Below the pieces are notes generated by a model. That model saw nothing but the letters and a program-made list of their open reading frames with translations. It had not been told where the DNA came from and did not search any database. Of a stretch of 64,000 nt of DNA, positions 54,505-64,000 are shown piece after piece. The stretch is from assembly GCF_010015445.1 (NCBI RefSeq), contig NC_053115.1:5439576-5503575 (forward strand). Direction: 5' to 3'. Source of the DNA: Perca fluviatilis (lineage: Eukaryota; Chordata; Actinopteri; Perciformes; Percidae). How positions within the stretch are numbered: the stretch's first letter is position 1; each line of letters opens with the position of its first letter. A program made the position numbers and the translations under genes.

Positions 54505-56544
54505 TGGTCAGGGTAATAAGATTAAAAACTAAACTTAGAGCCAGATAAAGCAGCAGGCTGATATTATTGGCGGATATTGTCTTGGCGAAGACAGATTGGT
54601 ATCACAATAAATGAGTTGGCAGAGCAGCATTTTACAGATGAGAACATGAAGAATCAGTTTATTACTTAGCTAAAAAAAATACCCAGGTCTTTATCACTAC
54701 TCTTTCATAATCAAAACTAAAGAAATTCAAGCCGATATATTGCCCTTAGAATATTTTTTATATTCAGTTTTAATTTAGTTTTGGTCATGCTGCAACCAAA
54801 AAGCAGCAATGGGGATCCCAGCCCCTGCTCCATATGGGGGATTGATCTCCAGCAATATGAGTATCGATCAATGACGCCCTACTCGCCAGTATCACATTGG
54901 ATTCAGAAGTCAAATATAAATCACGCACTATGTCAGGGCAAAATCCTGATAAATCCAGCCAAACTAAGAAGAAAACCAAGTACTACATTTTTGCATCCTG
55001 TTTGGTTAGCCCTATACGTTGCTTACACTGAATAAAATAAATATATGAGGCCATAACAAAACATACAGTTCCTGCCATTACATCAATTAACCAGCCTGTT
55101 TAGTGGCAAAGGACAATAGGGAACCACACTGATTTAATTGTACCTATGATATACAGTAAATTGACCAAAAGCTCTCAAGGGGCACACAGAGTTAAATTAC
55201 TGTGAAAGCTTATTGATTTGTAAAGTGTAAATTTGAAGGATGGAATGACTGCGCCTAAAACCAGGGAAAGGGCAAAGCACAATGACTGCAGGCTCTTCAG
55301 TAAAGAGTTCATTTGGATGGCTGAAAATCTATACTGCCACTACAAAAACAACAGAAAGGGGGTTAGACTATGCCCGCCTTTGCATGTAATTGGAAAAAGA
55401 TGGCCATGTAAAGCTTTTCACCATGACTGAAGAAATAAACACACTTGATGAATGTGCCTTGTCATGACCCTGTATTGATTTTCAAATATTGCATTTAACA
55501 CTTTCTTGAGAAGTAGAGGTGATGAATCGTCACGAAACATGCATGCAGATATTTACTACCCAACCTTTTGATGCTGGAAAATTATCTGTTTAAAAAGGTG
55601 CTCATATGGCTATTTGAAATCTTAAAAAGCAATTAGGAGTCCAGGAATAGCATGTCCATAGCGCATCAAGTTTTACAGCCCCATCCCCCACTTTAACACT
55701 GCCACCACTGTTTGTTTCTCCTCCCCGCTGCCCCCTTCTCAATATTGAAATGAGTAAACACCGCCATCTTTTTCAGCCTTTAAATTTAAACGAGGACAAA
55801 CACCCCAATTAGCCTGCTTTCAGATTTGAGGGTGGTTGAAAGAGGACGTCTCAACTAATACACTCGTGGTTATTCACTACAAAGGTTTCTACGTCCTGCA
55901 CCCTGCTTTAAAGCAGGCATAGGAACTGTGAATTCATCTCTCTTGAATGAATTCACGTGTTCACACCCTGAAGTCTCAGATGAGCCCTGTGAAAGTGCAG
56001 AGGCAGCAGAACGGGGACAGCCATTAGTGTCCACAGCAGCATAGCTCTAATGATGATGGCTGTGGACTTGCTGTGCTCTGCATTCTGGGCGCAAGAGCTC
56101 TCCGGCTCTGGTCAGACAGGGAAGGATTCTCCAATGTGCTTTTCTGTAGATAGTAGCCTTGCTGCATTTACTGGGTCAAGACAGGAACCAAATGGCTCAG
56201 AACAATATCCTTTTGATGCACTGAAGCACATACAGCTTTGATCAAACCTGTTTTTCTTTCTCCATCTCTCTCTTTCTTTCTTTCATGTTTATGTTTTACA
56301 CTGTATGCCATGATACTTAAATCCCTTGTTTAAAAAAAAGTAAGCAGTGCAAAGAAAAAAGCATCTACGAATTCAGAAAATCAAAGCAGCTGAGTGCAGT
56401 GGCCAACCCCAGCCTTCTAACTGGGTACTGTTTACTGACAGTGACAGAGAAGAAAAGCTATGCCATCAGTTTAATGGCCCCACCTTGTGCTTTATAACAC
56501 AGCAGCAGGAAACTGGAAATGTGCAGACTTATAAATCAGCCACT

Positions 56545-56663
<119 letters not shown>

Positions 56664-57229
56664 GTGGACCATTTTGATACCATTTTTTTTACCACTTATT
56701 GAGCAAAACAAATCCCCCTCTGGTTCTTATTGGAGCCAGTGTGGGGTCTTTTCAGGCTGAGCATTATAATGGAATCCCCCACCTAGAGCTTTGCTTATGG
56801 TTGGCTTCATCAGTATTGGCCCCCATTTCACAATTTACCGAAAAGAGACAGACAGACGTGACCCCACTGGCAATGCACACGCTCCTAGCAAAAGCATGCT
56901 CCTCCAGCTATACAATATGAATCACCTCGAAGACAGTCTATATACAGTAGATGGATATCCATCCCTCACACCACATGTTCAGTGTTTTTTTCCCCATCTC
57001 TAAGCATGCAGTCACAAAATGATGTACAAGGATCCAGAGCTAATTATTTTATCTTTTTCTTACTCATTTTTTAAGTCACAGCTGTTCTACCATCTGCGTT
57101 AGAAAACCATGAAGATAATTTAGATTACAGCTCTAACACCAGCCAGTATCAGCGTGTATCAATGACCATTAAAACATTCTCACTCCCAACTCGGCACATG
57201 TATACAACAGCTTGGCGTAAACTGCAACA

Positions 57230-57350
57230 TGCAGGTTAGGTTTAGGCAACAAAACAGCTTGGTTAGATTTAGGAAAAGATTGAGGTTTGAGTTAAAATAA
57301 GTTGGTTGACTTTTTGTTTCAGGGTTAGGGTTAGGGTTAGTGTGGTCTCT
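57230..57350. repeat. Repeat patch with telomere-like GGTTAG units
   Basis: GGTTTAGGCAACAAAACAGC then three GGTTAG-type hexamers at about 57322-57340. Resembles a dispersed fish repeat. Confidence 0.4.
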
Positions 57351-57489
57351 TAGTGACCAATCCCTTCATCCTGACCTCCTCCATACACCAACTTTGGTGC
57401 TATTTATTAGAGATGTTCCGATACCGATCATTATTTTTATCAGCAACCATTCATCCAATGTTCCAAAGGCACATTCTGTTTCCTAATCT

Positions 57490-57680
57490 GATATCATTTT
57501 AAAAGGCTAACTGAGAAAACATTGGAGAACCCTTTTGCAATTATGTAAGCACATAATTTAATCTGAAAACTGATGCCCTGGTCAAAAAAAACAATGCAAC
57601 TGATCTCAGCTGGTATTCTGTCTGTAATGGCATGGAATGGAAATTTCTAAGTGACCCCAAACTTTTGACCGGTAGTGTAT
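57490..57680. mobile_element. Tc1/mariner-like element remnant
   Basis: TTGGAGAACCCTTTTGCAAT and AAGTGACCCCAAACTTTTGA, then CCGGTAGTGTA, are the end sequences of a common fish Tc1-like family. The transposase region is absent. Confidence 0.5.
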
Positions 57681-57716
57681 GTGCGCCTGCTCTACCCACT
57701 GAGCCAACCCGGCCAC
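57676..57716 (-). repeat. tRNA-SINE head fragment, minus strand
   Basis: On the minus strand GGTTGGCTCAGTGGGTAGAG is an A-box region like that of fish tRNA SINEs. It abuts the Tc1-like end. Confidence 0.5.
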
Positions 57717-60700
57717 ATAACTTTTACACATAACATAACATAAATGTTTTGAGTGACAACATCAACGTGAATGGTGTACAGATTTTTCTCAAGTGTTGTT
57801 ATAGCTGACACAGTGTGTAAAGAAAAAGTGCAAACAGCATCCCTGAAGTACTTTACATCTCCCCAATGCAGCAGGTTAAAATACCACTGCTGTGATTGCC
57901 GTAAAAAAAATCCTCCTCTCTTCACTGTGATGCTAACATGGCTCTGTCACCGTACAAACTGAGCGTCAGTCTCTCTTTGTGAAGTTAAGACACACTCCCA
58001 CACACACTGGAGAAGTCTCACTGTCTTTTACTCTGTTTGAATAGTTCTTTACACTCTGGTCGTGCAGTGAATAGGAAGGAAGGATCTTGTTTACTTCATT
58101 ACTGAGATAGCTGAAACCAACCCAAAAGGAGAAGCAGCTTTGGTCTAAACAGGGTTGAAAAATGAGTGCTGTGTAAATGGGAAGAAAAGAGCATCCACTG
58201 TTGCAAAATCTGCATGAAGGTTCTTTGAGAGCCAGCAAAGTATGTCCATGCTCACTGGAAGGAATGCAGTCTGTTCTTTTATGAACAGAGGAAGTGTCTG
58301 CCAGAGGACTGCCCTTCATAGAAAGGCACAATGTGCAGGGTTAATAGCAGTGCTTCTGGCACACTTTCGACCCCAGCTAAAATCCCATCACACTGCAGGT
58401 GGTAAAGAAAAAGAGGGGCTCAAGTATTAACGGGCCCCCGTGAGTTAGTACTGACATTCGACACGGAACAACGGAAGAAGACCTGCCAGTAACCTTCAAA
58501 CTCTCCACACCTCCTCCACTGAACGCCCGGGAAGACGCAAAGCCATCTGTTACGTTGGTTTGGCTGCAAATGGGGAACCAGGGACTGCTCCGTGCTCAGG
58601 GATATGATCCAAATGTTTCAACAGCAGGTGAGTTACATGACACAGTAGAGCCAAGGGGCCTATACAGCACCAGTTCAACAAGAAGACAAGAATACGCGCC
58701 CTGCGGGAATCAGACTTGTGGATGGACTTTCATGAGGGCATGTTGGCCAGTGCTTCGCCCACTTCACACTCTGAACAGGGTAGTCACAAATCCATGACAC
58801 AGGGTGAAGACTGTGGCTCAGCTGGGGCGAGTGGTTGTTAGAAAGGGATTACTGAGGTGTAAAATGGTTTAAAAACAGTAGGTATGAATTTGTTATCTGT
58901 AGCGGAGGGAAGGCGCATGTGAATTCATCAGCTGTCAGAAAACTGACAGACCTCAAGGCTAATGGTGTCAATTATATATGCTTTCTGAGGTGATCCCTGC
59001 AAACATCCTGTGTCAACCTGTCATCCCGTGAGCACCATGGCCCCCTAAATTATCATGACCCCTGCAGAGCTGGCAGGCTCTTGTTTGACTATTTTTGTAA
59101 GGTGGATAAATCATTGGAGTGACATCAACATGACTTGAAAGGGAGTTTGAGTAATAGCTATATTTTTCAAGTGAAAACATACGCTAAACAGGTCTTATTC
59201 TCCTTTAGTGCCACTGGAGCTACAGGGGATATTGAGACCCATTTTAGCATAGGACTACATATAAAAAAGGTGTGAGAATGTCAGTCTGCATTACAATTCA
59301 ATGTGCAATAGAGTGTCAAAAGAGCCCCATACTGTTTGCAACAACACTGTTGGGGTATTTACTTTAGTTCTAGAAATGTGCTTAAAATGTTCAAATTTCA
59401 TAGTAACAACATTCTGTATGTTCTCTCCTACGCGACAACATATTTTTCCTTAACTACAATTAATTCATAAGAAAATCCATCATGCATGACTGACTAAAAT
59501 TTTAATCTGCCGTTTTGAGAGACTTTGCGAGGCACAAGTGGTCTGTGGCTGGTGTGTGGTCATACTAGAGCAGTGAGCACACTATGAAACAAAGTTAGAC
59601 TACAATTTCAATGAATAATAGCTCTGCTTCTGTTATCATACTTGTGGCAGCAGCGAGAGAATTAGAGGCAAAGCCACCGACAAAACTCTGTCACTCTCTC
59701 AAGAAAATAAATCACGGCGGCATGAAGTCAATTTAAATGCAAATGTCAATGTTTAAGACAACAAGCTGCCTACACTAGCGTATCTCAAGGTGTTGCGGTG
59801 CTGAAGTTGAATCGTACAACAGAGGACCCCCCCCCCCCGACGTCCCACGGCCTCTAGCTTGTGACACACCACAGGAAACTGGAAGGGTCAGCGGAAAGCC
59901 ACAGAGAAGTGAGAATCCATCCAGACAAGAACGCCTGTGTTGTCTGTCACATGAAGACTGATGGGAGGATATCAAAGTAGGATTTCTCTAGGATCACCTC
60001 TATTGATCTGTTTTTGTTTCTCAAAGCCATTGCTCCAAGGCTTTAAGCCATTTCAAATTGGCAAAGCTCTCACACTGAAATAGTGTGGGGTTTGTTCATA
60101 CTGTACACACACTTAGGGGATTTGGATAGAGCTATATTTTTTGGCTTAGACCAATGTGGATTTTGTTTTAACCTGAACCAGGGCCTGAACTACTGCAGAA
60201 TGTAGTAAACCCAAACCAGATTTAATCCATATTCTTACAATAGCCTACAGATATCTGCTGTTTTGCCATTTTATTCTCTCTGCTGAGGTTCAGTCTTCCT
60301 ATTTATTCTTTAAGCATAAAATAATGTGCATAGTCAAAAAAAAACAATGTTGTAAGACAATACAATTGCAAACCTAGATAATAGGATTCTACATTGATGA
60401 ATGTACACACACAAGCCAAAAGAACGTATTACTGTGCTCCAGGGCACTATTTTTATCTATAAAGTCCTTTCAATATCTGCATGATTAATCTGAAACAAAC
60501 ATATGTTTCTTTGCCCAAACATAACTACAATTTTCCAGCATAGTAAATTAGCATTTGGCTGTTTATCATGCATTGCCTCTGTGACAGACTGTATTTGTCT
60601 TTCTGTTCTGGAGAAAACACATAATTCGTACAACACAACTAAATGTTTTCTTACACTTGGGCTCATGGCAGAGCCTGCAGCAGTATTTCTGTAAAGGAAT

Positions 60701-62914
60701 AAGGCATGGATGCTATTTCAAGAAGAACCTTTTAAGACTTGTAGAAAGAACTTTGGGTCAGTCTAACAGTGAAAGTATTTTACTATTGTAATCTATTTTC
60801 TACTATACTACAACAAACAAAGCCAAATACGCAATATTTAGAAAATCGAACAAAGTAAATACATATTGTAATCTATGTACTACTGTACACTAGCCCCTAA
60901 AAAAGGAGTGCAAAGCTGTGTTACAGTGTTTACAAGCTATTTTCTAAAAGGAAAATAATTCCAATTATAGTGGATGGCATTTCATAATGAGCACTACACT
61001 TAGAATTAGCCTTACTCTCGTAAATTGTCTTAAGGAAAGACTGCATTACACTGATTACCTAATGCAATTAAATAGTATTTACCCCTACCACAGCCCTATA
61101 GTGTGTTTAAATAACCAGTTTGTCATTTTGTTACAAAAATGCTTAGTAATTTAGCACTATCGCTTTTTTCTTGAAGCCTCAACAATAATAATTAACTTAA
61201 CCAGAATAAAACCCTGTAACTGGTCTCATTTTACTGGTAAAACCATCCCCATATACTCATTAGAACTACACTGTACACCGCAGAAAATGTTACAAGGTGA
61301 GATCGTTTGCAATCTGATATGAGGCCATAAAAACGTGCACTGCAAGTATTCTCGGTTTTACCAAAAAGGTCTGGAGCTGTAAAAGTAATGAGGTCAAGAA
61401 GGTCTGTAGTTCATAGCTGGTGGTCTGCGGGTCACACTTGCAAAAATGGAGAGTGGAGCTCCCCCAAGCTGACGAATTAATTTGGATTCGTACCAGCTTG
61501 GCAAGATTCTTTCACTCAACATTTGCTGTATCTAGGGGTGAGTACATTAAGAAATAGACATGCTGAGTTCTGGCTCTTTGAAGAAGACCCTAAAGGACGA
61601 CTGCAAGGACTTTTACAAACTATCGCAACATTAAAAACTGCTGAATATTTTAGTTATGATGAAATGAATTAAGTCCACATAAAAGACAGACACATAAAAA
61701 GGGCTGCTATGTCCTTGGAGCAAAATACTAAAATGGTGTACCTAATGGCCAATAACAGAACAAGGCTATCTTAAGTTTGATATTGTGAATAAAAGGTCTC
61801 TAAAATCTTGTATCCCCATTAGAATGAAAAGGTAAATTGTTCTCTACACATCCTCGCTATGATTGGACCTAAATGACAATTTGGTACAAATGAATCAATG
61901 CAACTGCTGCAACAGAAAACTAAAAAAGGATTATAATACTTGCTGATGTGTTAGCCCACTTAGAGAATTGACCACTAAGAAACACATCCTCTTAGTTTCA
62001 TGATTCTAACCATGCTTGATCTGCTCTCTAATCTTCCATTTGGAGGATAGTGCTGTGCTTGACTCCGGGCCTCACTGGACCAGTAAACAGCCTCTTACTA
62101 TGCAGAGCAGAAACCAGGCTCGCATGTTCTCACCAAATCAACACACATGGAGCTGCACTGGCTTGGGGCTCCCAGCAGTCCACTTACAGGACCCAACAGA
62201 GCCCAACACGGTGTAATGAGGTCCACAGGGAGCCTCTGGACATAGAGCACTGCTGCCCTCACTGCATACCCCGTCACACTGACACATATTACTCACCTAC
62301 TTCCAGACAGACTGCTACAGCACTTAAGGGATACATTATCTCACACAAATTACTGATCCCCTGACTTTTTCTCTAGCACCACTATGAGGTTCTTATTTGT
62401 GGTGAAATGTCTTGAAAAAATTAAAATTTGGTGCAGGCATTCAGGATGATTTGTACCAACTTTTGGGGTTCCTTTTTATAACGGCACCATCCGGTCAACA
62501 GTTTCACTTGTCCAATACTTTGGTTTATGACCAAATACCTGCATAACTTATGGCATTTGCTAGTGTTAGTGTTGAACATGGTAAACATTATACCCGCAAA
62601 ACACAAAATTGTTAGCATTGTCATTGTTTAGCTTAAAGCTAGCGTGGCTGTGGCTTGTTATCCTACAGTTTTCCTTTTTTCTATTTAAGAAGGCAATTTC
62701 TTAAATACATAAGGAAGAAGAATCTGCCATTAAATAACTTTGCAAAATGTGGTCTAAAATTAGCAAACAAATGACTTATATCAGGAAATACTTATTAAAG
62801 ACTAAGTATTTCAGAGTTTTTGATACTCACAATTTTGGTCTAACCTAAAAGTATTACGATTCCATGACCGTGGCACCATAACAAAGAAAGGCAATTTTTA
62901 AAGGGCAACTAGTG
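57717..62914. other. Non-coding stretch
   Basis: Nothing is supported beyond a C run at 59829-59838. An AT-rich segment follows from about 60000 to 61400. Confidence 0.45.
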
Positions 62915-63285
62915 CTACGTTTACACGTGGTTGGCTATTTTCATAAACGGACATTTCAACCTCTCCGTTTTCAAAAATAACATCTTGCACAGCTGTCAGT
63001 TTTCAGACATGTGTTTGTTTACACGTACCGTGTATCTCATGGTATATATGCCGTCAGGAGCACGCCAAACCTGTAGGTAGCAGTGTAACGAGAAGCTCAA
63101 GCCCACGTTAGCCAATCAGAATCCGTTTGTCTCAGGTTACATTCAAAGAAGATTTCCAAAATCTCCTGAGTTTTTAGAAAGAATCGTTTTCAGAGGCAAA
63201 TTCTCCGTTTGCGTGTAAACGAAGGGCACAAACGAAGGGAAATGTCTCCATTTTTCAAAATAACCACGTACGTGTAAATGGGGTA
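62915..63285. mobile_element. Inverted-repeat MITE (about 370 bp)
   Basis: The left end (TACGTTTACACGTGGTTGG) and the inverted right end (TTTACACGTACGTGGTTATT) are related, followed on both sides by TATTTT and an A-rich run with GG. Target duplication not resolved. Confidence 0.5.
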
Positions 63286-63289
63286 TAGA

Positions 63290-64000
63290 CTATATACAGA
63301 TGTAAATCCATATAGTTATGTGTGCAAATTGTGATTTATGTATTAACAAAATATCTTGCGTGGAAATGAATCAATTCAAGAATTTTGAGAATCAATTGCT
63401 GCTCTGTTTTATAAGATAGTAAATTGAATGAGGTTTTGGACTGCTAATTTGGACAAAACAAGCAATTTGGGATGTGGGAAACCGTGATGGACATTCCATT
63501 AAATTAACTTAATAGAACCAGCATCATGGAATCATAGTGTGAGGCGTGTTTTCTGTCCCGGTACGTCCTCTGTGTCCCCTGCCTGTCACATGTGTCCTCC
63601 TTCGTCCTCAGTGCCCTTCACTTCCATGTCCCAGGGGTCCCCTTGCAACCTTATCCAAGCAGCCATACACAATACCCTTCATGGGACACAAAGCCAATGA
63701 TACCGCGCTCCTCTGTTCCATTCTCTACATTTGTCACTTTTATTCCTACGTTCTTTGTTCGCCTTACCTCTGTATGCATGAGTTATCCCAAATTGAGCCA
63801 GCAATTGAAATGGAAATCATCCCTGTATCCCGGCAGTGACTTGAGGGCAATAACTTCTGACTCTTTGAGGCATAGATGTCATGTTTGTTGTTCCTTGGAG
63901 AATCTTATGGTTGTGTTCCCCTTTTCACCAAGGTTTTTAACACAAACATTGAATTTAGATGATATGTACCCTGTGATTCAACAGCAGTTTTATAAATCTG
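63290..64000. other. Non-coding right edge
   Basis: No homology recognised; an open frame at 63546-63839 is proline- and cysteine-rich without a known domain. Confidence 0.4.

Overview
The window is vertebrate nuclear DNA, almost certainly from a ray-finned (teleost) fish. It has compact GT-AG introns, very long (CA)n, (GT)n and (AT)n microsatellites, many short hAT-like and TTAA-flanked non-autonomous DNA transposons, an L2/Maui-type LINE fragment and tRNA-derived SINE pieces. There is no bacterial, plasmid or phage content.

One protein-coding gene is present. It occupies the minus strand from 32,197 (5'UTR exon) down to 823 (stop codon), with its 3'UTR probably running to the left edge. 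I reassembled it exon by exon. Twenty-five coding exons, each bounded by AG and GT and each in the right phase, give 1,205 residues: signal peptide, six Ig domains, four fibronectin type III domains plus a divergent fifth, one transmembrane helix and a short tail with an FIGEY ankyrin-binding motif. Length, domain order and motifs (HPD in the tail, [11 protein letters not shown] before the FIG motif, no RSLE insert) identify it as close homolog of L1 (chl1). I cannot say whether it is teleost chl1a or chl1b. Two further in-phase mini-exons of 18 and 27 nt sit where L1-family genes are known or likely to splice optional exons.

Layout: 1-822, probable 3'UTR; 823-5,048, tail, membrane and FN5 exons; 5,049-10,727, a long intron with a 619-bp hAT-type foldback element; 10,728-20,198, FN4 to Ig6; 20,310-29,577, Ig6 to Ig1, with an intron that contains an internal duplication in which each copy later received a different transposon; 30,835-32,197, candidate mini-exon, signal-peptide exon and 5'UTR; 32,198-64,000, about 32 kb with no recognisable coding exon. 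Because the 5'UTR exon begins at a splice acceptor, this upstream stretch is either the first intron of chl1 or intergenic. It holds an L2 fragment inside an inverted-repeat element, a 1.7-kb TTAA element inside another repeat, hAT MITEs, microsatellites, a 14-bp minisatellite and a 65-bp palindrome.

I see no evidence of a new multi-gene system. The most informative items are the duplicated intron with reciprocal empty sites, the two mini-exon candidates, the foldback element and the palindrome.
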